This document shows, in pieces, positions 7,758-15,762 of a stretch of 64,000 nucleotides of DNA. This DNA comes from RBG-16-66-20 sp036262835. GTDB taxonomy: Bacteria > Pseudomonadota > Gammaproteobacteria > Burkholderiales > SG8-39. The stretch lies in contig DATAID010000070.1 in NCBI GenBank assembly GCA_036262835.1, forward strand, positions 1-64,000. Direction: 5' to 3'. Under the pieces are notes generated by a model. It saw only the letters and a program-made list of their open reading frames with translations. It ran no database searches and was not told the origin of the DNA. Every line of letters starts with the position of its first letter. Positions within the stretch are counted from its first letter, which is position 1. Both the position numbers and the translations under genes were made by a program.

Positions 7758-8591
7758 AAGAGAAATTATACACGAATCGGGGTCGATTTAGGCGGTTCCA
7801 AGATTGAAGCCATTGCTCTAGATTCGAACGGCAAGTCACTGGTTCGTAAGCGAATTGCCACCCCAAAAGGGGACTACGAGGGGACGGTCCGCGCCGTGGC
7901 GGCGTTGGTGCTCGAAACCGAGAAAAAGCTCGGCAAAAAGGGGCGGGTCGGCGTCGGCATCCCCGGCGCGCTTTCGCGCGTCACCGGTCTGGTCAAAAAC
8001 GCGAATTCCACCTGGCTGATCGGCCGCGATCTCAAGACCGATTTCGAACAAGCGCTTGATCGTGAAGTTCGGCTGGCCAACGACGCCAATTGCTTCGCGC
8101 TTTCGGAGGCCGTCGACGGCGCGGCCGCCGGGGCGGAGGTCGTGTTCGGCGTCATCCTCGGCACGGGCGTGGGAGGCGGAGTCGTGGTGCGCGGCGAAGT
8201 ACTCACCGGCCCCAACGGGATCGCCGGCGAGTGGGGCCACAACCCGCTTCCGCTGCCGCAGGAGGAGGACTTGCCGCTCCCCGAGTGCTACTGCGGACGC
8301 AAAGGCTGCATCGAGACCTATCTTTGCGGGCCGGCGCTGGAAAAAAATCCCGACATGGACCGCTACGAGGAGCGGCTTGCCCGCGCCTTGGCCGGCGTCA
8401 TCAACGTTCTCGACCCGGACGTGATCGTGCTCGGCGGCGGAATATCGAATGTGCGGCGGCTGTATGCGAACGTGCCCAGGTTATGGGAGCCTTACGTTTT
8501 CTCGGATCAGGTCGCGACGCGGCTGGTGCAAAACCGCCATGGCGACTCGAGCGGGGTGCGAGGCGCAGCCTGGCTTTGGGGCCGGAACTGA
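7749..8591 (+). CDS. ROK family sugar kinase (fructokinase/glucokinase-like)
   Basis: Cytosolic ATP-dependent hexose kinase of the ROK family, 280 residues. The N-terminal phosphate loop is GVDLGGSKIEA, the catalytic Asp lies in NDANCFALSEA, the ATP-binding glycine turn is GTGVGGGVVV, and the zinc-binding signature GEWGHN...CYCGRKGCIE is complete. After GPAL the sequence jumps to the DRYEERLARALAGVINVLDP helix; related fructokinases have roughly 20-25 more residues in that loop, so this protein is internally short. The substrate could be fructose, mannose or N-acetylglucosamine. No sugar transporter or regulator is adjacent. Confidence 0.92.
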   Translation: MKQKRNYTRIGVDLGGSKIEAIALDSNGKSLVRKRIATPKGDYEGTVRAVAALVLETEKKLGKKGRVGVGIPGALSRVTGLVKNANSTWLIGRDLKTDFEQALDREVRLANDANCFALSEAVDGAAAGAEVVFGVILGTGVGGGVVVRGEVLTGPNGIAGEWGHNPLPLPQEEDLPLPECYCGRKGCIETYLCGPALEKNPDMDRYEERLARALAGVINVLDPDVIVLGGGISNVRRLYANVPRLWEPYVFSDQVATRLVQNRHGDSSGVRGAAWLWGRN

Positions 8592-8608
8592 CAAAAAGGG
8601 GAGAGATC

Positions 8609-9421
8609 ATGAGGAAAGTTCTTGCGGCGTCGATGGCGTTGGCGATTGCGCCGGCCTTGCAGGCGGCTGACATCGAGGCGGGGAAAGCGAAGGTCGCCGA
8701 AGTGTGCTCGGCCTGCCACGGCATGAACGGGGTGAGCGTCGGCGACAACATCCCGAACCTCGCCGGCCAGCACGCGGCCTATCTCGAAAGCCAGCTGAAC
8801 GCCTACAAGAGCGGCCTGCGCAAAGGACCAGGCCCCGCCCATCCGGCCGCGATCATGAACGCGATGGCCTCGCAACTCTCGACGGCGCAGATTGCCGACG
8901 TCGCGGCCTATTTCGCCTCGCTTCCCGGCGCGCCCGCGGGCACGGCCAAATCCGGCCAGCTTCCGAACGTCGCCAAGACCAACCTTGCGTTCCCCGAGGA
9001 TTACAAGGCGACCTTCGTCAAATACCACACGATCAACTTCCCTGCGACCAAGCAGGTGCGCCACTACTTCGCCAACCCGGCCGCGCTGGAGGCGGCAAAG
9101 GCGGGGAAGCCGCTTCCGGACGGCTCTTACCTCTTCACCGAGGTCTATGCCGCGAAACTGGACGAGAAGGGAAGCCCGGTGACGGGGCCGGATGGTTTCT
9201 TCGTCGCCGAGAAGCCGCTTTTCTACACCGCCATGGGAACCGGCGCGGGCTGGGGCGACGCGATCCCGGCGCCGCTGCGCAACGGCAACTGGAACTACGG
9301 CGTGTTCACGCTCGACAAGAAGCACCGCCCGATCAACCAGGCCGAGTGCCTCGGCTGCCACCAGCCGCTGTCCAAGGAAAGCTACGTCTTCACGCTGAAG
9401 CAGCTTTCCACGGCGAAGTAG
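8609..9421 (+). CDS. Cytochrome c553-like / cytochrome P460-type two-domain protein
   Basis: A 270-residue periplasmic protein with signal peptide (RKVLAASMALAIAPALQAAD). The first domain (to about residue 110) is a small cytochrome c with CSACHGMNG and the axial Met likely in AIMNAMASQL. The second domain has the features of cytochrome P460: KYHTINFPATKQVRHYFANP, a TEVYAAKL strand, GAGWGDAIP, and a C-terminal haem motif CLGCH in the last 25 residues. P460-type proteins oxidise hydroxylamine or detoxify NO in ammonia oxidisers, while many homologues have no known role. A strong AAGGGGAG ribosome site precedes the ATG. The stop abuts the convergent NDH-2 stop. Confidence 0.85.
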   Translation: MRKVLAASMALAIAPALQAADIEAGKAKVAEVCSACHGMNGVSVGDNIPNLAGQHAAYLESQLNAYKSGLRKGPGPAHPAAIMNAMASQLSTAQIADVAAYFASLPGAPAGTAKSGQLPNVAKTNLAFPEDYKATFVKYHTINFPATKQVRHYFANPAALEAAKAGKPLPDGSYLFTEVYAAKLDEKGSPVTGPDGFFVAEKPLFYTAMGTGAGWGDAIPAPLRNGNWNYGVFTLDKKHRPINQAECLGCHQPLSKESYVFTLKQLSTAK

Positions 9422-10663
9422 CTACTTCTTCGGATTCATGACGATGCGGGCGTAGCGCTGCAGGGTCCAGTACGCCCAGGCCCAGTCGATCAGCACCACG
9501 ATCCGGTTGCGAAAGCCGATGAGGAAAAAGATGTGCGCGCCCAGCCACAGGAGCCAGGCCGGGTAGCCCCAGAGCTTGAAGCGCCCGAGCAGCGCGATCG
9601 CCGCGTTGCGACCGATCGTCGCAAGCATGCCGTAGTCCTTGTATTCGAAGGGCTCGCTTTTTTTTCCTTTGAGATCATTTAAGACGCAAAGAGCGGCAAA
9701 CCTTCCCATTTGCTTCGCCGCCGGAGCAATTCCTGGAATCGGCGGCTGGTGGCTCGGCACTGAAGCGAGATCGCCGATCACGTGGATCTCCGGATGCCCG
9801 GGAGCGGTGAGATCCGGCCCGACGACGACGCGCCCGGCGCGATCAAGCGGCACGCCGAGCGAGCGGCCGAGCCGCGAGGCCGCGACCCCCGCGGCCCAGA
9901 CCACGGTGCGGGAAGGGAGCCGTTCATCGCCCAGCTGCACGCCCCCGGCGTCCACGCTGGTGACCGGCCGGCCCAGCCACACCGTGACGCCGAGCCGCTC
10001 GAGCTGCAGGCGCGCCTTCTCCGATAGATCGGCCGGATAGGCGCTCAGTATTCGGTCACCTGCCTCCACTATCAACACGCGGGCCTTGCGCGGATCGAAA
10101 TTGCGAAATTCACCCGGTAACGTGTGCCGGGCGATCTCGGCGAAGGTGCCGGCGAGCTCGACGCCGGTCGGGCCGCCGCCGATCACGACGAAGGTGAGGC
10201 ACGCCGCGCGTATGGCGGCGTCGGTCTCGCGCTCGGCTCGCTCGAAGGCGACAAGCACGCGGCGCCGGATTTCGAGCGCGTCGTCGAGCGTCTTCAAGCC
10301 CGGCGCGTACGGCGCCCAGTCGTCGTGGCCGAAGTAGCTGTGCGTGGCGCCGGTGGCGACAATGAGGCGGTCGTAGGCGAGCTCTTCCCCGGAATCGAGG
10401 ACCACGGCGTGGCGCGCCACGTCGATTCTCTTCGCCTCGGCCATGAGGACGGTCACGTTCTGCTGCGAGGCGAGGATGGCGCGAATCGGCGCGGCGATCG
10501 CCGGCGCGGAGAGGCCCGCGGTCGCCACTTGGTAGAGAAGCGGCTGGAAAAGGTGATGGTTGGTCCGGTCGACGACCGTCACGCGCACCGGCGCGCCGGC
10601 GAGCGCGCGCGCGGCGAAAAGCCCCCCGAAACCGCACCCGAGGATGACGACATGAGGGGTCAT
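9422..10663 (-). CDS. ndh: NADH dehydrogenase, type II (non-proton-pumping)
   Basis: A peripheral membrane flavoprotein that passes electrons from NADH to quinone without pumping protons. Of 413 residues, the N-terminal FAD motif is VVILGCGFGGLFAARAL, the NADH motif is FVVIGGGPTGVELAGT at about residue 160, and WAAGV and HVIGDLA mark the second FAD-binding strand. The C-terminus (KLWGYPAWLLWLGAHIFFLI) is hydrophobic and amphipathic, as expected for membrane attachment in NDH-2. Its start lies only 20 bases from the divergent thioesterase gene, so its promoter must lie within that gene. Confidence 0.94.
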   Translation of the reverse strand: MTPHVVILGCGFGGLFAARALAGAPVRVTVVDRTNHHLFQPLLYQVATAGLSAPAIAAPIRAILASQQNVTVLMAEAKRIDVARHAVVLDSGEELAYDRLIVATGATHSYFGHDDWAPYAPGLKTLDDALEIRRRVLVAFERAERETDAAIRAACLTFVVIGGGPTGVELAGTFAEIARHTLPGEFRNFDPRKARVLIVEAGDRILSAYPADLSEKARLQLERLGVTVWLGRPVTSVDAGGVQLGDERLPSRTVVWAAGVAASRLGRSLGVPLDRAGRVVVGPDLTAPGHPEIHVIGDLASVPSHQPPIPGIAPAAKQMGRFAALCVLNDLKGKKSEPFEYKDYGMLATIGRNAAIALLGRFKLWGYPAWLLWLGAHIFFLIGFRNRIVVLIDWAWAYWTLQRYARIVMNPKK

Positions 10664-10683
10664 CCAGCTATCATAGCTTGCGC

Positions 10684-11088
10684 ATGAATCTCGCCGGGAT
10701 GATCCGGCCGGGCTCCACCGGCCGCGCAGAATTGCTCGTGGGCGAGGAGCACACCGCGCCGCGCGTGGGAAGCGGAAAGGTGCACGTCCTGGCCACGCCC
10801 GTGATGATCAACCTGATCGAGGCCGCGGCGCTCGACGCGCTCGACAAGCACCTGCCCGCCGGCTACCAGTCGCTCGGCACGCGAATCGACGTCCGGCACA
10901 TCGCCGCCACGCCCGTCGGGATGAGGGTTTTTGCAGAGGCTTCCATCTCGCGCGTGGAGGGGAGAACCGTTTTTTTCTCTGTGAAAGTCAAAGACGAAAA
11001 AGAGCCCATTGGCGAAGGCACCCACGAGCGCGTCGTCGTCAATGTCGAGAAATTCTCGGAGCGGATTCGAAGGAAAAATGCAGACTGA
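10684..11088 (+). CDS. Hotdog thioesterase, FlK (fluoroacetyl-CoA thioesterase)-like
   Basis: A 134-residue single-domain acyl-CoA thioesterase. Residues T38, E46 and H72 (in ATPVMINLIE and IDVRHIAATP) have the same 8- and 26-residue spacing as the Thr-Glu-His catalytic triad of Streptomyces FlK, so a hydrolytic role on a short acyl-CoA is likely, while fluoroacetyl-CoA specificity should not be assumed. I prefer the ATG six bases after a possible TTG. The end overlaps the start of the next gene (FAD oxidoreductase) by 11 bases, so they form one transcription unit. Confidence 0.9.
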   Translation: MNLAGMIRPGSTGRAELLVGEEHTAPRVGSGKVHVLATPVMINLIEAAALDALDKHLPAGYQSLGTRIDVRHIAATPVGMRVFAEASISRVEGRTVFFSVKVKDEKEPIGEGTHERVVVNVEKFSERIRRKNAD

Positions 11089-12319
11089 CGTCGCAATCCT
11101 CGGCGCGGGCATGGTGGGCATCTGCTGCGCGCTGCACGCGCAGGCGCGCGGGCGCTCGGTGGCGCTCGTCGACCGTCGCGGCGCGGCGGAAGAGACTTCC
11201 TACGGCAACGCGGGCCTCATCCAGCGCGAAGGGGTCTATCCGTACGGCTTTCCGCACGACTTCGGCGCGCTCCTGCGCTATGGCCTCAACCGCACGATCG
11301 ACGCGCACTACCACCCTTCGGCGCTGCCCCGGATCGGGCCGTTCCTCTGGAAGTACTGGCGCCACTCGCGCGCTTCGCGCCACGCCGAGATCGCGCGGCT
11401 CTACGAGCGCCTGATCCGCCATTGCGTGGTCGAGCACGACGCGCTCGCGGTGCAGGCGGGCGCGACCGCGCTCATCCGGCGCGGCGGCTGGCGAAAGCTC
11501 TTTCGCACCGAGCGCGAGCGCGACAAGCGCTTCGAGGAAGCGGCGCGCTGGAAGGCCGAGTTCGGCGTGAACTTCCAGGCGCTGGATGCAAAAGCGCTGC
11601 AGGAGGCCGAGCCGCACCTCGCGCCGGTGCTCGCAGGCGCACTGCACTACACCGATCCCACGAGCGCCGTCGATCCACAGGCGCTCGCGCTTGCCTACCT
11701 GAAGCTCTTCAGGGAGCGCGGCGGGCATTTCCTGCAGGGCAATGCGGCGTCGCTCGAAGAAAAGCGTCCCGGCTGGTCGCTGCGCACCGCCGAAGGCCCG
11801 GTCGAAGCGAGGGACGTGGTCATTGCGCTCGGGCCCTGGGCCGATGTGGCCACGCGCGCGCTCGGCTACGACCTGCCGCTCGCCGTGAAGCGCGGCTATC
11901 ACATGCATTACCGGATCGCCGGGCAGGCGAAGCTGAATGCGCCCTCGCTCGACGCCGAGCGCGGCTACTTCCTCGCGCCGATGCGGGGTGGCATCCGGCT
12001 GACGACCGGTGCCGAGTTCGCGCTCCGCGATGCCATCCGCACGCCGGTGCAGCTCGGCCGCGCCGAGCCGATCGCGCGCGACCTCTTTCCGCTCGCCGAG
12101 CGCGTGGACCCGGAGCCCTGGATGGGGTCGCGCCCCTGCACGCCGGACATGATGCCGATCATCGGCGCCGCGCCGCGCCACCCGGGCCTGTGGTTCGCCT
12201 TCGGGCATGCGCACCACGGTTTCACGCTCGGGGCGGTGACAGGCCGGCTGATTGGCGAGATGATCGCGGGCGAGACGCCGTTCGTCGATCCGCAGCCGTA
12301 CCGCGCGGACCGCTTTTAA
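11078..12319 (+). CDS. FAD-dependent amino-acid oxidoreductase (DadA-like)
   Basis: A 413-residue flavoprotein of the DAO family. It opens with DVAILGAGMVGICCALHAQA (dinucleotide fold), then VDRRGAAEETSYGNAG, the conserved turn in D-amino-acid dehydrogenases. The substrate domain follows, and a GSRPCTPDMMPIIGAAP motif with GHAHHGFTLGAVTG closes the FAD site near the C-terminus. Likely reaction: oxidative deamination of a D-amino acid or related amine with transfer of electrons to the quinone pool. It is shorter in the membrane-contact region than E. coli DadA (432 residues) and no alanine racemase is nearby, so the substrate is open. Confidence 0.9.
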   Translation: MQTDVAILGAGMVGICCALHAQARGRSVALVDRRGAAEETSYGNAGLIQREGVYPYGFPHDFGALLRYGLNRTIDAHYHPSALPRIGPFLWKYWRHSRASRHAEIARLYERLIRHCVVEHDALAVQAGATALIRRGGWRKLFRTERERDKRFEEAARWKAEFGVNFQALDAKALQEAEPHLAPVLAGALHYTDPTSAVDPQALALAYLKLFRERGGHFLQGNAASLEEKRPGWSLRTAEGPVEARDVVIALGPWADVATRALGYDLPLAVKRGYHMHYRIAGQAKLNAPSLDAERGYFLAPMRGGIRLTTGAEFALRDAIRTPVQLGRAEPIARDLFPLAERVDPEPWMGSRPCTPDMMPIIGAAPRHPGLWFAFGHAHHGFTLGAVTGRLIGEMIAGETPFVDPQPYRADRF

Positions 12320-12328
12320 GGGAGAGCC

Positions 12329-13423
12329 ATGAAAAAGATCCTTCTGGTGGTTGCCGCGGTGCTGGCCGCGGCTTGCTCGAGCACGCCCGAAGAGAAGGCG
12401 GTGGCGGCCGCGCCCCAATTCAGGGTCGATCCGTGGTGGCCGAAGCCGCTGCCCTCGAACTGGATCCTCGGCCAGGTCGCCGGCATCGCCGTCGACCGAA
12501 GCGATCACATCTGGATCGTGCACCGGCCTGGCACGCTCGTGGACGATGAAAAGGGCGCGCAGGCGAAGCCGCCGGCCACGAAGTGCTGCGTTGCCGCGCC
12601 GCCGGTACTGCAGTTCGACCGCGACGGCAACCTGATGCGAAGCTGGGGCGGGCCCGGCAAGGGCTATGACTGGCCCGAGAGCGAGCACGGCATCTTCGTC
12701 GACGACGAGAACAACGTCTGGGTCGCGGGCAACAGCCCGAAGGACCACCAGATCCTCAAGTTCACGATCGACGGCAAGTTCCTGCAGCAGCTCGGCCGCC
12801 CCGGCAAGTCCGACGGCTCGAACGGCACCACGCAGCTGGGGCGCCCGGCGCACATGACCATCGACAACGGCGAGCTCTACGTTGCCGATGGCTACGGCAA
12901 CCGCCGCGTCGCCGTCTTCGACGCGAAGACGCTCGCCTACAAGCGCCATTGGGGCGCCTACGGCGAGCGGCCGACCGACGACAAGCTCCCGGCCTACGAT
13001 CCGCACGCCGCGCCGATGCGCTCCTTCGGCAACCCGGTGCACTGCGTGCGCATCTCGCATGACGGGCTGGTCTACGTCTGCGATCGCACCAACGATCGCG
13101 TCCAGGTGTTCGAGAAGAGCGGCAAGTTCGTGCGCGAGATCCGCATTGAGCCCGAGACGCTCGCGCAGGGATCGGTGTGGGACCTCGTCCTTTCGGAAGA
13201 TCACGCGCAGAAGTACCTTTTTGTCGCCAACGGCGCGAGCAATTACCTCCTCACCGTCGAGCGCGAGACCGGCAAGGTCCTGAGCACGTTCGGCCGCCCG
13301 GGCCGCATGGCGGGAGAGCTCAAGTGGGTGCACAACCTCGCGATCGACTCCAGGGGCAACCTCTATACGTCGGAAGTCGGCACCGGCCGGCGCGCGCAGA
13401 AGTTCCTGCGCGTCGGGCCTTGA
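12329..13423 (+). CDS. NHL-repeat lipoprotein (peptidylglycine alpha-amidating lyase-like)
   Basis: A 364-residue protein with lipobox VLAAACSS, so probably lipid-anchored. At least five NHL-type blades are visible, each with a hydrophobic strand followed by a hydrophilic turn (VAGIAVDRSDHIWIV, EHGIFVDDENNVWVAG, HMTIDNGELYVADGYGNRRV, VRISHDGLVYVCDRTNDRVQ, NLAIDSRGNLYTSEV), forming a six-bladed propeller. Database names often mention peptidyl-alpha-hydroxyglycine lyase because of fold similarity. No such reaction is known in bacteria, so I call it only a propeller. The TGA stop overlaps a TTG that starts the next gene. Confidence 0.88.
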   Translation: MKKILLVVAAVLAAACSSTPEEKAVAAAPQFRVDPWWPKPLPSNWILGQVAGIAVDRSDHIWIVHRPGTLVDDEKGAQAKPPATKCCVAAPPVLQFDRDGNLMRSWGGPGKGYDWPESEHGIFVDDENNVWVAGNSPKDHQILKFTIDGKFLQQLGRPGKSDGSNGTTQLGRPAHMTIDNGELYVADGYGNRRVAVFDAKTLAYKRHWGAYGERPTDDKLPAYDPHAAPMRSFGNPVHCVRISHDGLVYVCDRTNDRVQVFEKSGKFVREIRIEPETLAQGSVWDLVLSEDHAQKYLFVANGASNYLLTVERETGKVLSTFGRPGRMAGELKWVHNLAIDSRGNLYTSEVGTGRRAQKFLRVGP

Positions 13424-14058
13424 GCGCGCTCGCACGCTGGGTCGCCGCCGTCGCGCTGGGCGGCGCCTCGTTGGCACAGGCGCAGGACACGCTCGAGCAG
13501 CGCAAAGGCCAGGACACGTTGAACATGGGCCCGCCCGCCAGCTGGGAGGGCGGCTGGGCACAGACCTCCAACCAGCGCGGCGAGGGGTGGAGCAGGGTGG
13601 ATTTCCTGCCGGCGAAGCAGACACCGGACGCGCGCCGCCAGGCGATCGCGCTGCTCGAAATCTGGGGCGGGTCGCAGCGCGACGGGGCCGCGCGCTTGCT
13701 CGCGGCCTGGGAAGCCGACGTGCGAAAGACCTGCCCGGAGGCGAGCGCGGCCCGCACGACGGCGCGGAACGCCAACGGTTTTTCGGTCCTTTACGTGCAG
13801 TTCCTGTGCCCCCGCCGCAGCGACACGGGCGAGGGCGTGCTGCATCTGGTGAAGACGATCAGCTCCGACAAGCACACGTTTCTCGTGGCGTCGGTGCGCA
13901 GCAGCCCGCCGTTTGCGCTCTCGGGCACGACCGTTCAATATGCCGACAGCGGCGAGGCGGAAGCGCTAAACCGCTGGCTGCGCGCGATGGATCCCTACCT
14001 CGAGAACATCCGCGCCTGCGACGCCCACTCGCACCTGGTTACCGTGTGCTCCCCCTGA
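13420..14058 (+). CDS. Exported protein of unknown function
   Basis: A 212-residue protein with an N-terminal signal peptide (ALARWVAAVALGGASLAQAQD). The TTG start overlaps the upstream stop as TTGA and follows it without gap, so translation is coupled to the NHL lipoprotein. The mature part has alternating strands, one Cys pair in KTCPEASAA / VQFLCPRRSD, a further CDAHS...TVCSP pair at the C-terminus, and a KTISSDKHTFLVASV strand. I do not recognise the family. Periplasmic location and functional link to the preceding propeller protein are inferred from the signal peptide and from coupling. Confidence 0.8.
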   Translation: MSALARWVAAVALGGASLAQAQDTLEQRKGQDTLNMGPPASWEGGWAQTSNQRGEGWSRVDFLPAKQTPDARRQAIALLEIWGGSQRDGAARLLAAWEADVRKTCPEASAARTTARNANGFSVLYVQFLCPRRSDTGEGVLHLVKTISSDKHTFLVASVRSSPPFALSGTTVQYADSGEAEALNRWLRAMDPYLENIRACDAHSHLVTVCSP

Positions 14059-14062
14059 GGAA

Positions 14063-14626
14063 ATGAACATGACGACAGCGCTTGTCCTGATCGACCTGCA
14101 GAACGACTATTTTCCCGGCGGCGCGATGGAGCTCGTCGGCGCCGAGGCGGCGGTGGCGCAGGCCGCGAAGCTGCTCGAGACGTTCCGCGCGAAGGGCATG
14201 CCCGTCTTCCACATCCAGCACATCTCGAAGCGCGCGGGCGCGACCTTCTTCCTGCCCAACACCCGGGGCGCGGAAATCCACGCCGCCGTGCAGCCCAAGG
14301 GAAAGGAGCCGGTCACGGTGAAGCATTTTCCGAACAGCTTTCGCGACACCACGCTGCTCGACTCGCTTCGGGCGGCAGGCGTCGACAAGGTCATGTTTGC
14401 CGGCATGATGACGCACATGTGCGTGGATACGTCGGTGCGCGCGGCCTCCGACCTCGGCTTTCAGTGCTCGCTCGCCGCCGACGGCTGCGCCACGCGCGAG
14501 CTGCAGTTCGGCGGCAGGAAGATTGCGGCGGCGGAGGTGCAGCTGTCCTACCTTGCCGGACTCAACGGGGCGTTCGCCGCGGTCAAGCCGGCGGCGGAGC
14601 TTTGCGCGGAGCTGAAGGGATCGTGA
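14063..14626 (+). CDS. Isochorismatase-like cysteine hydrolase
   Basis: A 187-residue cytosolic hydrolase. The catalytic Asp is in ALVLIDLQNDYFPGG, the Lys in TVKHFPNSF and the nucleophilic Cys in GMMTHMCVDTSVRAA, the Asp-Lys-Cys triad of the nicotinamidase/isochorismatase superfamily. The reaction is hydrolysis of an amide such as nicotinamide, or of a related compound; the sequence does not show which. A second ATG two codons on is an equally possible start. It follows the unknown exported gene by four bases, so it is probably the last gene of the thioesterase-to-hydrolase unit. Confidence 0.92.
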   Translation: MNMTTALVLIDLQNDYFPGGAMELVGAEAAVAQAAKLLETFRAKGMPVFHIQHISKRAGATFFLPNTRGAEIHAAVQPKGKEPVTVKHFPNSFRDTTLLDSLRAAGVDKVMFAGMMTHMCVDTSVRAASDLGFQCSLAADGCATRELQFGGRKIAAAEVQLSYLAGLNGAFAAVKPAAELCAELKGS

Positions 14627-14756
14627 ATTAGTTTTGAATTTCCCGACGCTGCGGCCCGACAGGCGCGGCGTAATTCGATCGAACTGCGCATTTCGTCCCG
14701 GACTTTCCGCAACGGCCTTCGTAATCTTGCCGACGTCTTCTCTCGTGGAGGCGGCC

Positions 14757-15245
14757 ATGGCGACCCAGACGAGCGCACCCTTCTTCGGCACGCTCAACGA
14801 AGCGGCGGGGCTTTTCAACCGGTTCAAGGACGGGGAGACGTTTCGGCACCATGTCGAACAGCGCCTGCGGCTCATCATGCCGGTGTGCTGCCTGATGCTG
14901 CTCGTCTCGGTCTGCGCGGGCGCGGGCGTCCTGCTTGCGCTCGGCCAGGTGCACCGCGGCCTCGCGCTCGCGGGCGTGCTTCTCATGCCGGTGATCCTGA
15001 TCGGCAGCCTGTTCGTGCAGGCCTACCTCTTCTTCGCCTGGCTCGAGAACCGGGCGCTTGCCCATCGCAGCCCCGGGCAGGCCCAGGCCTGCCTGGGCAA
15101 GCTGCCGCCGGTGCCCTGGCTCCTCGCGAGCGCCTTGATCCTCATCCCGCTCGCTCTGCTCGCCACGGTGGCGTGGCACGGCGCGCTCGTGGTCGCGGGT
15201 CTCGCGGCTTTCGCGCCGTTCGCATACGCGATGCTCGATCGCTGA
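14757..15245 (+). CDS. Small integral membrane protein, unknown function
   Basis: A 162-residue protein with a cytosolic N-terminus of about 40 residues (ending in an RLRLIM basic edge) and four hydrophobic segments. The first two, LIMPVCCLMLLVSVCAGAGV and LALAGVLLMPVILIGSLFVQ, run into AYLFFAWL, and two more sit near the C-terminus. A GTGGAGG ribosome site stands 5 bases before the ATG. I recognise no domain. It stands between the hydrolase gene and a lipoprotein gene on the same strand, with 130 bases before it, so it may be separately transcribed. Confidence 0.75.
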   Translation: MATQTSAPFFGTLNEAAGLFNRFKDGETFRHHVEQRLRLIMPVCCLMLLVSVCAGAGVLLALGQVHRGLALAGVLLMPVILIGSLFVQAYLFFAWLENRALAHRSPGQAQACLGKLPPVPWLLASALILIPLALLATVAWHGALVVAGLAAFAPFAYAMLDR

Positions 15246-15268
15246 GCGGATAGGTAGACTTGGGACCG

Positions 15269-15730
15269 ATGATGGTCGGTCCCACAGCGGTCCCCGCAGC
15301 GGCCCGGCGGCTCCTTGGCGCAGTTGGCGTGGCGGCGCTGCTCGCGCTGCAGGGCTGCGCCACGGTCAAGTCGCTGACCGGAAGCGAATCGAACGCGCTG
15401 CCCCCTGTCCCGCAGGGCAAGGGGCGCATCGTCTTCTACCGCACCAACTTCGCGCTCGAGACGCAGGTGCCCGCCGTGGTCCTGAACGGCGAGCGCATCG
15501 GCAAGCCGCTGCACCGCGGCGTATTTTTCCGCGACGTCGCCCCGGGCAGCTACGCGGTGACGACCACGATCGCCTCGGACATCGTCAACTTCCGCGTCAA
15601 CGCCGGCGAGCGGGTCTACGTGAAGCTGAATCCGGGGTGGGGCTTCCGGATCGCGCCGCTGCTGGTCGAGCCCGCGACCGGAGAGGCGGAGTCGTCCGGG
15701 ATGACGCTGGTGCAGCCGTCCCCGAAGTAA
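15269..15730 (+). CDS. DUF2846-like lipoprotein
   Basis: A 153-residue lipoprotein: hydrophobic core VGVAALLALQ then the lipobox LQGCA. The mature part is a small beta sandwich with a conserved hydrophobic pattern (GRIVFYRTNFALE, VVLNGERIGKPLHRGVFFRD, GSYAVTTTI, NAGERVYVKLN). This matches DUF2846, a domain seen in many proteobacterial envelope proteins and thought to resemble carbohydrate-binding folds. Function unknown. I start at the first ATG; a TTG nine bases earlier is possible. Confidence 0.8.
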   Translation: MMVGPTAVPAAARRLLGAVGVAALLALQGCATVKSLTGSESNALPPVPQGKGRIVFYRTNFALETQVPAVVLNGERIGKPLHRGVFFRDVAPGSYAVTTTIASDIVNFRVNAGERVYVKLNPGWGFRIAPLLVEPATGEAESSGMTLVQPSPK

Positions 15731-15762
15731 CAAAATAAAATGAAGCAAGGAGGGAAATAAAA

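Noticed and set aside
13177..13419. Upstream extension of the exported-protein frame at 13420
   Set aside because: It lies within the NHL lipoprotein gene; the TTG at 13420 is followed by a proper signal peptide.
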